DNA of 64,000 nucleotides, from positions 1,364,001 to 1,428,000 of the forward strand of contig NZ_CP009754.1 in assembly GCF_000772045.1 (NCBI RefSeq), given 5' to 3'. The notes below the pieces were generated by a model. It made no database searches, had not been told where the DNA came from, and saw only the letters and a list, made by a program, of their open reading frames with translations. This stretch comes from Streptomyces sp. CCM_MD2014. Its GTDB lineage: Bacteria > Actinomycetota > Actinomycetes > Streptomycetales > Streptomycetaceae. The position numbers and the translations under genes were made by a program. This document shows, one piece after another, positions 32,802-40,967 of the stretch. The first letter of the stretch is position 1, and each line of letters begins with the position of its first letter.

Positions 32802-33848
32802 ATGCGCTGGGAGAACCTCACGGACTCCGACCACGCCCGGGCCGCGGACACCGCGCTGTTCGGCGCCGACGCCGTCGTCACCCGTACGTTCGACACGCCC
32901 GAGTTCGCGGGCGTCACCTTCCACGAGGTGCGGGCCCGCTCGATCCTGAACCGGGTGCCGGGAGCGTCACGCATGCCGTTCGAGTGGACGGTGAACCCGT
33001 ACCGGGGCTGTACGCACGCGTGTGTCTACTGTTTCGCGCGCAAGACGCACAGCTACCTGGACCTCGACACGGGGCTCGGTTTCGACTCCCAGATCGTCGT
33101 CAAGGTGAACGCGCCCGAGCTGCTGCGCCGCCAGCTGTCCTCGCGGCGCTGGCAGGGCGAGCACGTCGCGATGGGCACCAACGTGGACTGCTACCAGCGC
33201 GCGGAGGGCCGCTACCGGCTGATGCCGGGCATCATCGAGGCCCTCACCGAGCGGGCGAACCCCTTCTCGATCCTGACCAAGGGCACGCTGATCCTGCGCG
33301 ACCTGGACCTGCTGACGCGGGCGGCCCGGGTCACGGACGTGGGCATCTCGGTCTCGGTCGGCTTCACCGACGCCGACCTGTGGCGCACCGTGGAGCCGGG
33401 CACCCCGGCCCCGGAGCGCCGCCTGGAGGTCGTCCGGGCCCTCGGCGAGCGCGGCATCGGCTGCGGGGTGCTGATGGCCCCGGTCATCCCCTTCCTCGGC
33501 GACCAGCCGGCCCAGCTGAGGGCCACCGTGCGCGCCATCGCCGCCGCGGGCGCCACCTCGGTGACGCCCCTGGTGCTGCATCTGCGCCCGGGCGCCCGGG
33601 AGTGGTTCACGGCCTGGCTCGGCCGGCACCACCCGCACCTGGTCCGCCGCTACGAGCGGCTGTACGCGGACGGCGCCTACGCGCCGAAGTGGTACCAGCG
33701 CCGGATCACCCGCCAGGTGCACGACCTGGCCCGCGAATACGGCATCGGCCCCACGCGCGCGGGAATGCCGCGCCGGATCGCCGAGCCGGAGCATTCCCGC
33801 CCCGCCGGGGCCACGCCCACCGGGCCGGTTCAGCTTTCGCTCATCTGA
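32802..33848 (+). CDS. Rv2578c-family radical SAM protein
   Basis: 348 residues. The cluster motif CTHACVYC (Cys 70, 74 and 77, CX3CX2C) is followed by conserved segments ENP-like DTGLGFDSQIVVKVNAPELLRRQL, MGTNVDCYQRAEGRYRL and RANPFSILTKGTLILRDLDL, matching the Rv2578c group, a relative of spore photoproduct lyase-like radical SAM enzymes. It probably generates a 5'-deoxyadenosyl radical; the substrate is unknown. The start follows GAGGAGGCCGC. A LexA-like palindrome sits just upstream, which would put it under DNA-damage control. Confidence 0.85.
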   Translation: MRWENLTDSDHARAADTALFGADAVVTRTFDTPEFAGVTFHEVRARSILNRVPGASRMPFEWTVNPYRGCTHACVYCFARKTHSYLDLDTGLGFDSQIVVKVNAPELLRRQLSSRRWQGEHVAMGTNVDCYQRAEGRYRLMPGIIEALTERANPFSILTKGTLILRDLDLLTRAARVTDVGISVSVGFTDADLWRTVEPGTPAPERRLEVVRALGERGIGCGVLMAPVIPFLGDQPAQLRATVRAIAAAGATSVTPLVLHLRPGAREWFTAWLGRHHPHLVRRYERLYADGAYAPKWYQRRITRQVHDLAREYGIGPTRAGMPRRIAEPEHSRPAGATPTGPVQLSLI

Positions 33849-33909
33849 GAGTCTCCGGGTACCGGCTCCGTCCGAAACGGCCGGCCTCGCCCGGCGGAAA
33901 GGATCCCGC

Positions 33910-34209
33910 ATGCCCTACGGCTGCATCGCCTCCATGAAGACCAGACCCGGCTTCCGCGACGAGGTCGTCTCCCTGCTCCTGAGCGGCGCCGACGGCCTCC
34001 GGGCAGCCGGCTGCGACCTCTATCTCGTCGGCCGGTCCGACGACGACGAGACGACGATCTGGGTGACCGAGGTGTGGCGCACCCGGGAACACCACGACGC
34101 TTCGCTGGAACTGCCCGAGGCGAAGGCTGCCATCAGCCGAGCCATGCCGATGCTCACGGGTGAGTTCACCAAGCAGGAGATGACGGTCGAGGGCGGGCTC
34201 GGGCTCTGA
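33910..34209 (+). CDS. ABM-fold putative quinol monooxygenase
   Basis: 99 residues, the small dimeric ABM (antibiotic biosynthesis monooxygenase) fold: YGCIASMKTRPGFRDEVVSLLLSGADGLRAAGCDLYLVGRSDDDETTIWVTEVWRTREHHDASLELPEAKAAISRAMPMLTG. Members oxidise quinols or act in heme/aromatic metabolism without cofactor. It sits between the radical SAM and TAP-hydrolase genes; GGAAAGG lies before the ATG. A hairpin spans its stop codon. Confidence 0.8.
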   Translation: MPYGCIASMKTRPGFRDEVVSLLLSGADGLRAAGCDLYLVGRSDDDETTIWVTEVWRTREHHDASLELPEAKAAISRAMPMLTGEFTKQEMTVEGGLGL

Positions 34210-34221
34210 CGGTTCCGTCAG
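34206..34221 (+). terminator. Hairpin over the ABM-monooxygenase stop codon
   Basis: CTGACGG-TT-CCGTCAG is a perfect 7-bp stem with a 2-base loop and contains the TGA stop. It is likely a weak terminator or leader hairpin of the TAP-hydrolase gene. Confidence 0.4.
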
Positions 34222-34395
34222 CCGGCCGAGGGGCCCGACTCGAAGCATTGGGGGCATCTTCCGGCCCAATTGGGTCAACTATGGACAGCCCGCGTTCTTC
34301 CGAAGGCGCTTCCCGGGACGATCCGGCGAGGACCGCGACCCGCGCGGACCGCAGCCCTCCCGTTCCGGGAGCTCTGGGAGTCCTGGGAGAACGCC

Positions 34396-35979
34396 ATGAG
34401 ACAACGCGCAGCCGTGCTGTGCGGCGCCGCCGTCATCGCCGCCGGGACCGTCACGGCCGTCCCCGCCGGGGCGAGCGCCCCGCGACCCGCGCAAGCCGTG
34501 CCCGCCGCGGGACTGCACTGGAAGAAGTGCGCCACGGAGGACTACCCGGCACTCCAGTGCGCTTCCCTGAAGGTGCCGCTCGACCACGCGCGTCCGCACG
34601 GCAGGCAGATCACGCTGGCGTTGTCCCGCGTGCCGCACACCGCCGAGAGGTACCAGGGGCCCCTGCTGGTGAACCCCGGCGGCCCCGGCGGCAGCGGGCT
34701 GACGCTCGCCGGGTTCGTGGCCTCGTCGCTGCCCGCGAAGGTGGCCGCCCAGTACGACGTCATCGGCTTCGACCCGCGCGGGGTCGGCAGGAGCAGCCCG
34801 GCACTGGACTGCCTGCCGGGGCACTTCGACCCGGTGCGCCCCGACTCGCTGCCGGACACGCCGGGCGTCGAGCAGGCCAACCTCACGCGCGCGAAGTCCT
34901 TCGCCGACGCCTGCGGCGACAAGTACGCGGACGTGCTGCCCCACATCGACACGGTCAGCGCCGCGCGGGACCTGGACGCGATCCGCGCGGCGCTCGGCTC
35001 CGGGAAGCTCAGCTACTTCGGCTACTCGTACGGCACCTACCTGGGCGCCGTCTACGCCAAGCTCTACCCGGACCGGGTACGGCGGCTGGTCCTGGACTCG
35101 GTCGTCGGTCCGGACGACGTCTGGTACGACGCCAACCTCAACCAGGACCTCGCCTTCAACGACCGCCATCGGGCGTTCCTGGCCTGGATCGCCGAGCACG
35201 ACGCGGCGTACGGACTGGGCACCGACCCCGAACGGGTCGAGACCGCGTGGTACGCCATGCGAGCGGCGCTGGCGAAGAACCCGGCGGGCGGGAAGGTCGG
35301 CGCCTCCGAACTGGAGGACACCTACATGCCGGGCGGCTACTACAACGGCTACTGGCCCTACCTGGCCGAGGCGTTCGCCGCGTACGCCGACGACGGGGAC
35401 ACCGGCCCGCTCGTCGAGGCGTACGAGAACTTCGGTGCCCTGGACGCCTCCGGGGACAACGGGTACAGCGTCTACACCGCCGTCGAGTGCCGCGACGCCG
35501 GCTGGCCGCGCGACTGGGACGAGTGGCGCGACGACAGCTGGGGCCTGTACGAGAAGGCGCCCTTCATGGTGTGGAACAACGCCTGGTACAACGCACCGTG
35601 CGCGTTCTGGCCCACGGAGTCCCGGGAGCCGGTGGACGTGGCCAACGACGAACTGCCCCCGGTACTGCTGTTCCAGGCGACGGGCGACGCGGCCACGCCG
35701 TACGAGGGCGGCGTCACCGCGCACCGTCTGCTGCGCGGCTCCGGTCTCGTCGTCGAGGAGGGCGGCGGGAACCACGGCATCACGCTGAGCGGGAACGACT
35801 GCCTGGACGAGCACCTGGCCGCCTACCTGACCGACGGCACCGTGCCGCACGGCGACGGCGGCGGTGTGGCGGATGCGGTGTGCCCGGCGCTGCCGGAGCC
35901 GAAGCCGCTGGAGTCCAAGGCGGCTTCGACGTCCTCGCGCGGTTCGACCCTGCACGGGCTGCTCGGCTTCCGCGGCTGA
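34396..35979 (+). CDS. Secreted TAP-type alpha/beta hydrolase (tripeptidyl aminopeptidase family)
   Basis: 527 residues, with a signal peptide: MRQRAAVLCGAAVIAAGTVTAVPAGASA, cleavage probably after ASA. The hydrolase core shows PLLVNPGGPGGSGL (oxyanion) and GYSYGTYLG with the nucleophile Ser about 211, and a C-terminal VLLFQATGDAATPYEGG / EEGGGNHGI segment for Asp and His. The family includes secreted tripeptidyl aminopeptidases of Streptomyces; an exported peptidase is likely. The ATG at 34396 has GGGAGAACGCC before it; a longer in-frame ORF lacks a signal peptide. Confidence 0.88.
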   Translation: MRQRAAVLCGAAVIAAGTVTAVPAGASAPRPAQAVPAAGLHWKKCATEDYPALQCASLKVPLDHARPHGRQITLALSRVPHTAERYQGPLLVNPGGPGGSGLTLAGFVASSLPAKVAAQYDVIGFDPRGVGRSSPALDCLPGHFDPVRPDSLPDTPGVEQANLTRAKSFADACGDKYADVLPHIDTVSAARDLDAIRAALGSGKLSYFGYSYGTYLGAVYAKLYPDRVRRLVLDSVVGPDDVWYDANLNQDLAFNDRHRAFLAWIAEHDAAYGLGTDPERVETAWYAMRAALAKNPAGGKVGASELEDTYMPGGYYNGYWPYLAEAFAAYADDGDTGPLVEAYENFGALDASGDNGYSVYTAVECRDAGWPRDWDEWRDDSWGLYEKAPFMVWNNAWYNAPCAFWPTESREPVDVANDELPPVLLFQATGDAATPYEGGVTAHRLLRGSGLVVEEGGGNHGITLSGNDCLDEHLAAYLTDGTVPHGDGGGVADAVCPALPEPKPLESKAASTSSRGSTLHGLLGFRG

Positions 35980-36021
35980 CCCCGGGGCGGCGTTGTCAGT
36001 GCCGTGGTCCACGATGGACGC

Positions 36022-36420
36022 ATGAGTGAACTGACCAGGATCTCCGGCCCCGAGGGCGTCGCGCCCGCCGCGCAGTACACCCATGTCGTCCTCGGCACCG
36101 GACGGTTCGTGGCCGTCTCGGGGCAGCTCTCCCTGGACGAGGACGGCAAGGTGGTCGGCGAGGGCGACCCGGCGGCCCAGGCCCGCCAGGTGTTCGAGAA
36201 TCTGCGCCGGTGCCTGGCCTCGGCCGGAGCGTCCTTCGACGACGTGGTGAAGCTGACCTTCTTCGTCACGGACATGGCGCACATGGCGGCGATCCGGGCG
36301 GCCCGCGCCGAGCACATACCGGACGACCGGCTGCCGGCCGCCTCGGCGGTGCAGGTGGGCGCGCTGGTGCGGCCGGAGTTCCTCATGGAGATCGAGGCGT
36401 TCGCGGTCGTGGCGCCGTGA
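36022..36420 (+). CDS. ridA: RidA-like endoribonuclease/imine deaminase family protein
   Basis: 132 residues of the RidA/YjgF/UK114 fold: ISGPEGVAPAAQYTHVVLGTGRFVAVSGQLSLDEDGKVVGEGDPAAQARQVFENLRRCLASAGASFDDVVKLTFFVTDM, and a C-terminal SAVQVGALVRPEFLMEIEAFAV. RidA members deaminate reactive enamine/imine intermediates. The ATG at 36022 was chosen because the family begins there; its stop overlaps the GTG of the next gene (GTGA). Confidence 0.87.
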   Translation: MSELTRISGPEGVAPAAQYTHVVLGTGRFVAVSGQLSLDEDGKVVGEGDPAAQARQVFENLRRCLASAGASFDDVVKLTFFVTDMAHMAAIRAARAEHIPDDRLPAASAVQVGALVRPEFLMEIEAFAVVAP

Positions 36421-36956
36421 GTCCGCCGCCGGCGCCGGTGCGGGTGCGGGAGATGGCCCTCGCGGACTGCGACCACGTGTCCCGGATTCGCGTCCGGGGC
36501 TGGCGCACCGCCTACCGGGGACTGGTTCCGCAGCCGTACCTCGACGCGATGGACCCGGTGACGGACGCCGAGCGGCGCCGGTCCGTGTTCACCGGTGCCT
36601 CGGCGGACGTGGTGAACCTGGTCGCCGAGGACGACGACGGCGCGATCGTCGGCTGGGCCTGCACCGGCCCCTACCGGGACGGCGAGCGGCGCACCGCGGA
36701 CGCCGAGTTGTACGCGCTCTACGTCGACGCGGGACGGTTCGGCTCGGGCATCGGTCAGGCCCTGCTCCGGGAGTCGGTGCGCCGGTGCGAGGCCGCCGGG
36801 CACGCGCGGATGCTCCTGTGGGTGATCGAGGGCAACGCCCGCGCCCGGCACTTCTACGAGCGGGCGGGGTTCCGCCCCGACGGCGCCGAGGAGCCCTTCG
36901 TGGTGGAGGGGGTCGCGGTGCCGGAGGTGCGGTACGCGCGGCCGCTGCGCGGCTGA
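36417..36956 (+). CDS. GNAT-family acetyltransferase
   Basis: 179 residues, GNAT fold: RVREMALADCDHVSRIRVRGWRTAYRGLVPQPYLDAM, AELYALYVDAGRFGSGIGQALLRESVRRCEAAGHARMLLWVIEGNARARHFYERAGF with the acetyl-CoA loop GSGIGQAL. Acceptor unknown. The GTG start overlaps the ridA stop by 4 bases, so the two are translationally coupled. Confidence 0.85.
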   Translation: MSPPPAPVRVREMALADCDHVSRIRVRGWRTAYRGLVPQPYLDAMDPVTDAERRRSVFTGASADVVNLVAEDDDGAIVGWACTGPYRDGERRTADAELYALYVDAGRFGSGIGQALLRESVRRCEAAGHARMLLWVIEGNARARHFYERAGFRPDGAEEPFVVEGVAVPEVRYARPLRG

Positions 36957-37164
36957 CGGCACGTCACCGGGCCGACCGCGCCCGCGGCCGGCCGTGCCGC
37001 GTGTCCCAACCCCCCGCACGCCCCGCCGACGCCTCGGCGGTGGCCGGGCCCATGCCGCGTACCCCCGCGCGCCGCCGGCCCCTCAACCGTGGCCGGCCTC
37101 CAGGCGGCCCTCGCGTCGCTCGGCCGTTCCGCAGCGCGGTCCGCCCGCACCGGCCGGACGCTGC

Positions 37165-37758
37165 TCACCGCTGCCCCGGGATGCGCGCCAGCGCCCGTAC
37201 CGCCGCCTCGGCCAGTGCCGGGTGGGCGAGCGCGTCGTTCAGGACGGGGGCGGCGCGGTCGTCGCCGAGGGTGCCGAGGCCCTCGACGCAGGCCAGCGCG
37301 ACGCGCCGGTACGGGTCGTGCGGGCGCAGCCTCCGCCGCAGCGTGGTGATCAGCGCGGGCACCGCCTCCGGGGCGCGCAGTTCGACCAGCAGCCGCACCG
37401 GGTGCAGGGCGTAGGCGACCCGCAGCTCGTTGGTGGCGAGCGCGGCGGCGGCACGGGCGGTGCGCGGGTCGCCGAGGCGGGCCAGGGCGTGGGCGGCCGA
37501 GGCGCAGCGCGGCGGATCACGGTGGTTCAGCAGCAGCACGAGCGATTCGAAGGCCCGCCGGTCCCCCGCCACGCCCAGCCGGAAGGCGGCCAGTTCCCGG
37601 GCCCACAGCGGGTGCCCCGGCTCGGTGAGCACCGCGGCCAGCTCGTCGTGGTCCCCGGTCGCCACAAGGCGGTCGTACTCCGCCGTGGCGCCCGGAGCGC
37701 CGGATGCCGCCGACTCGGCCCGTAAGCGCTCCGTGAGCACACGCAACTCTTCGTCCAT
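37165..37758 (-). CDS. HEAT-repeat protein
   Basis: 197 residues with 4-5 HEAT-like alpha-alpha repeats (WARELAAFRLGVAGDRRAFESLVLLLNH; ASAAHALARLGDPRTARAAAAL; RRRLRPHDPYRRVALACVEGLGTLGDDRAAPVLNDAL). It is a protein-interaction scaffold rather than an enzyme; older annotations of such proteins as adenylosuccinate lyase have no support here. A leaderless TAACCT promoter lies before the ATG. Divergent from the 3-hydroxybutyryl-CoA dehydrogenase gene. Confidence 0.8.
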   Translation of the reverse strand: MDEELRVLTERLRAESAASGAPGATAEYDRLVATGDHDELAAVLTEPGHPLWARELAAFRLGVAGDRRAFESLVLLLNHRDPPRCASAAHALARLGDPRTARAAAALATNELRVAYALHPVRLLVELRAPEAVPALITTLRRRLRPHDPYRRVALACVEGLGTLGDDRAAPVLNDALAHPALAEAAVRALARIPGQR

Positions 37759-38141
37759 GACACCGAGGTTAGGCGCGTCACCCCACCCGTGGGACGTACA
37801 TCACGAACACCGAGGGCTGGCGCGCTCGTTACCCGCGGGTTAACCTCAGACGAGCGGGTCATCCACCCGCAGCAACTCCTCACGGTGGTCTGGTGACGCA
37901 ACCACCGGGAGAGCAGTCGGTCCGGTACCTCGGGTACCGCATCAGGACTCGGCCTCGGGACAGGGCCGGTCACAGGCCGCCGGGCGGGCGTGTGCACGCC
38001 CTCCGCGACGGCACCGGGCGTGTGCGCCGTTCGAGCCCGGCAACACCCGCACTCCTTTCCTTCCTTCCCACGCACCCGGTGCGCCGCGACGGCGCACCCG
38101 GGCGTGCTCCCGTCGTCACCCCTCATTCCTGGAGTCCCGCG
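37759..38141. other. 383-bp divergent intergenic region with structured leader
   Basis: No gene fits here, although the frame is open upstream of the dehydrogenase. Besides the HEAT gene promoter it holds palindromes ACCCGCGGGT (37831-37840) and GCGGGT-N5-ACCCGC (37854-37870), with an outer inverted repeat CGCTCGT/ACGAGCG (37823-37829, 37850-37856). Downstream are hairpins GGGCGTG-TG-CACGCCC (37986-38001) and GGTGCGCCG-CGA-CGGCGCACC (38078-38098). A pyrimidine stretch (38053-38069) and the GGAG ribosome site at about 38130 follow. The palindromes may be operators; the hairpins may form a structured 5' leader. Confidence 0.6.
37766..37771 (-). promoter_or_regulatory. TAACCT -10 box, leaderless start of the HEAT gene
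   Basis: On the minus strand TAACCT is followed by seven bases and the ATG at 37758; no ribosome site is present. Confidence 0.5.
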
Positions 38142-39947
38142 ATGGCCACTCCCCTGTCCGACACCCCTCTGTCCCCGCTCCGGACCGTCGCCGTGGTCGG
38201 CCTCGGCACCATGGGCACCGGCATCGCCGAGGTCCTGGCCGTGGGCGGCCGCGACGTCGTCGGCATCGACGTCAGCGAGGCGCAGGCCGTCAAGGCCGTC
38301 GCCGCGCTGGAGTCCTCCACCGCCCGTGCCGTCGAGCGCGGGCGCCTGACCGGGCCGGAGCGAGCCGCCGCCCTGGGCCGCGTCCGTACCTCCGCCGACC
38401 TGCGGGCGGCCGCCGGCGCCGACCTGGTGATCGAGGTGGTCCCGGAGTCGTACGAGATCAAGCAGCGGGTCTTGCGGGAGCTGGACGGGATCGTGCGCCC
38501 GGAGACGATCCTGGCGACCGGCACCAACGCGCTGTCGGTCACCCGGCTCGCCGCGGACTCGGCCCGCCCGGAGCGGGTGCTCGGCCTCCACTTCTTCAAC
38601 CCGGCTCCGGCCATGAAGCTGGTCGAGGTCGTCTCCTCGGTGCTGACCGCGCCCGCCGCCGTCACGGCCGTCACCGACCTCGCCCTGGACCTCGGCAAGG
38701 AGCCGGTCGCGGTCGGGGACCGGCCCGGGTTCGTCGCGGACGGCCTGCTGTTCGGCTACCTCAACCAGGCCGCCGCGATGTACGAGGCGAACTACGCCTC
38801 CCGCGAGGACATCGACGCCGCGATGCGGCTCGGCTGCGGTCTGCCGATGGGACCGCTGGCCCTGCTGGACCTGGTGGGCGTGGACACCGCCCGCACGGTC
38901 CTGGAGGCCATGTACGCGGCATCGCACGACCGTCTGCACGCCCCCGCGCCGATCCTCAGGCAGCTCAGCGAGGCGGGCCTGACGGGGCGCAAGGCGGGAC
39001 GCGGCTTCTACACCTACGAGGCGCCCGGCAGCGCGGTCGTGGTGCCGGACACGCTCACCCCGGCGGAGGGCGGCGCCGCGGTCGCCGGGCGGCCGGTGCG
39101 CGCGGTGGGCGTGGCCGGTTCGGGGACCATGGCGTCCGGCATCGCGGAGGTGTTCGCCAAGGCCGGCTACGAGGTGGTGCTGGCCGCCCGCAGCGCGGAG
39201 AAGGCGCAGACGGCCAAGGCCCGGATCGGGAAGTCCCTGTCCCGGTCGGTCGACAAGGGCCGCATGAGCGCCGAGGCGGCCGCGCGGACGCTGGAGCTGA
39301 TCACGCCGACGGGCACGTACGACGACTTCGCCGAGGTCGACCTGGCCGTGGAGGCCGTCGCCGAGGACCTGGAGGTCAAGCGGCAGCTCTTCGCCACGCT
39401 GGACAAGGTCTGCAAGCCCGGCGCGGTGCTGGCCACGACCACGTCCTCGCTGCCGGTCGTCGCCTGCGCCCGGGCCACCTCGCGTCCGCAGGACGTGATC
39501 GGCATGCACTTCTTCAACCCGGCCCCGGCGATGAAGCTGGTCGAGGTGGTCCGCACGGTGCTGACCGCCGACGACGTGCACGCCACCGTCCGCGAGGTCT
39601 GCGCCAAGGTGCGCAAGCACGCCGTGGACTGCGGCGACCGGGCCGGTTTCATCGTGAACGCGCTGCTGTTCCCGTACCTCAACAACGCGGTCAAGATGGT
39701 GCAGGAGCACTACGCGACCCTCGACGACATCGACGCGGCGATGAAGCTGGGCGGCGGCTACCCGATGGGCCCCTTCGAACTGCTCGACGTGGTCGGACTC
39801 GACGTGTCGCTGGCCATCGAGAAGGTCCTGCACCGGGAGTTCCGCGACCCGGGGCTGGCTCCCGCTCCGCTTCTGGAACATCTGGTGGCCGCGGGCTGCC
39901 TCGGCCGCAAGACGGGCCGCGGCTTCCGCGAGCATGCCCGCCGCTGA
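38142..39947 (+). CDS. 3-hydroxybutyryl-CoA dehydrogenase, tandem-duplicated
   Basis: 601 residues, two complete 3-hydroxyacyl-CoA dehydrogenase units in a row. Unit 1: VAVVGLGTMGTGIAEVLAVGG (residues about 15-35), MHFFNP-like HFFNPAPAMKLVEVV, GFVADGLLFGYLNQA. Unit 2 starts near residue 322: VGVAGSGTMASGIAEVFAKAGYEVV, again HFFNPAPAMKLVEVV and GFIVNALLFPYLNNA. Each normally has about 280-300 residues. The enzyme makes or oxidises (S)-3-hydroxybutyryl-CoA with NAD(P), feeding crotonyl-CoA into the ethylmalonyl-CoA cluster downstream. ATG at 38142 has GGAG upstream. Confidence 0.9.
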   Translation: MATPLSDTPLSPLRTVAVVGLGTMGTGIAEVLAVGGRDVVGIDVSEAQAVKAVAALESSTARAVERGRLTGPERAAALGRVRTSADLRAAAGADLVIEVVPESYEIKQRVLRELDGIVRPETILATGTNALSVTRLAADSARPERVLGLHFFNPAPAMKLVEVVSSVLTAPAAVTAVTDLALDLGKEPVAVGDRPGFVADGLLFGYLNQAAAMYEANYASREDIDAAMRLGCGLPMGPLALLDLVGVDTARTVLEAMYAASHDRLHAPAPILRQLSEAGLTGRKAGRGFYTYEAPGSAVVVPDTLTPAEGGAAVAGRPVRAVGVAGSGTMASGIAEVFAKAGYEVVLAARSAEKAQTAKARIGKSLSRSVDKGRMSAEAAARTLELITPTGTYDDFAEVDLAVEAVAEDLEVKRQLFATLDKVCKPGAVLATTTSSLPVVACARATSRPQDVIGMHFFNPAPAMKLVEVVRTVLTADDVHATVREVCAKVRKHAVDCGDRAGFIVNALLFPYLNNAVKMVQEHYATLDDIDAAMKLGGGYPMGPFELLDVVGLDVSLAIEKVLHREFRDPGLAPAPLLEHLVAAGCLGRKTGRGFREHARR

Positions 39948-40071
39948 GCGGCCGGGCGACTGGTTCGGGCCCGGGGAGGACTGGGGCGGGCTGCTCGGTC
40001 CTGCCGGGTCTCCCCCGCCCGCGGCGGGCGGGGGAATCCCCGGTCACGCGCATGATTGCGCCCGCATGCAG

Positions 40072-40077
40072 TACGTT
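40072..40077 (+). promoter_or_regulatory. TACGTT -10 box, leaderless start of the TetR gene
   Basis: TACGTT followed by six bases and the ATG at 40084, with no ribosome site, is the leaderless pattern. An upstream -35 is not obvious. Confidence 0.45.
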
Positions 40078-40083
40078 CGGGTC

Positions 40084-40908
40084 ATGTCCCAGCCCGCCAA
40101 GTCCTCACGTACCTCAGCCACGTCCGACGCTCCGGAGAGCACGGCCGGCAGCCGGGCCGCCGCCCAGCGGCTCAAAATGCGCCGGGAACTGGCGGCTGCG
40201 GCCATGGAGCTGTTCGCGACCAAGGGGTACGAGGCGACCACCGTCGACGAGATCGCGGCCCAGGCCGGGGTCGCCCGCCGCACCTTCTTCCGTCACTTCC
40301 GCTCCAAGGAAGAGGCGATCTTCCCCGACCACGACGACACCCTGGTGCGCGCCGAGGCCGTCCTCAACGCGGCGCCGGCGCACGAGCACCCGCTCGACAC
40401 GGTGTGCCGCGGCATCAAGGAAGTCATGAAGATGTACGCGGCCCGGCCGGAGATCTCGGTCGCCCGCTACAAGCTGACGCGCGAGGTGCCCACGCTGCGC
40501 GAGGCGGAGATCGCGTCGGTGGCGCGTTACGAGCGCCTGTTCACCCGCTATCTGCTCGGTCACTTCGACGAGCACGCGCACGACGACGACGCCAACGACG
40601 ACCCGCTGCTCGCGGAGGTCGCCGCGTCCGCGGTGGTCACCGCGCACAACCACGTGCTGCGGCGCTGGCTGCGGGCCGACGGGCAGGGCGACGTGGAGGC
40701 CGAGCTGGACCACGCCTTCGCCATCGTGCGGAGGACCTTCGGCACGGGCATCGGCGCGGGCCGCGGCACCGCCTCCGGCTCGCGGCCGGCGGCCGCCCCG
40801 GCGTCCTCGGCCTCCGTGCAGGGCGAGGTGCTCGTGACGGTGGCGCGCACCGATGCGCCGCTGCACGAGGTCATGCGCACCATCGAGCAGGCGCTCAAGG
40901 AGCGCTGA
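40084..40908 (+). CDS. TetR-family regulator of the ethylmalonyl-CoA cluster (inferred)
   Basis: 274 residues. The N-terminal HTH of TetR type is clear (RLKMRRELAAAAMELFATKGYEATTVDEIAAQAGVARRTFFRHFRSKEEAIFPDHDD, residues about 28-80). The C-terminal half, VCRGIKEVMKMYAARPEISVARYKLTREVPTLREAEIASVARYERLFTRYLLGHFDEH, is a ligand-binding domain with an acidic His-rich loop. It probably represses ccr; palindromes lie between the two genes. ATG at 40084 was preferred to the one at 40066. Directly downstream of the dehydrogenase, on the same strand. Confidence 0.85.
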   Translation: MSQPAKSSRTSATSDAPESTAGSRAAAQRLKMRRELAAAAMELFATKGYEATTVDEIAAQAGVARRTFFRHFRSKEEAIFPDHDDTLVRAEAVLNAAPAHEHPLDTVCRGIKEVMKMYAARPEISVARYKLTREVPTLREAEIASVARYERLFTRYLLGHFDEHAHDDDANDDPLLAEVAASAVVTAHNHVLRRWLRADGQGDVEAELDHAFAIVRRTFGTGIGAGRGTASGSRPAAAPASSASVQGEVLVTVARTDAPLHEVMRTIEQALKER

Positions 40909-40940
40909 CCGCCCTTCCCGCACTGTTCCGCTCTGTGACG

Positions 40941-40967
40941 ACGGCCACCCACCGGGTGGCCGTTTTT
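40941..40967 (+). terminator. Intrinsic terminator after the TetR gene
   Basis: Stem ACGGCCACCC (40941-40950), ACC loop, GGGTGGCCGT (40954-40963), then TTTTT: the most classical terminator of the window. Confidence 0.9.

Noticed and set aside
37165..37758. Adenylosuccinate lyase annotation often given to such proteins
   Set aside because: Sequence shows only HEAT-type repeats and none of the lyase signature.
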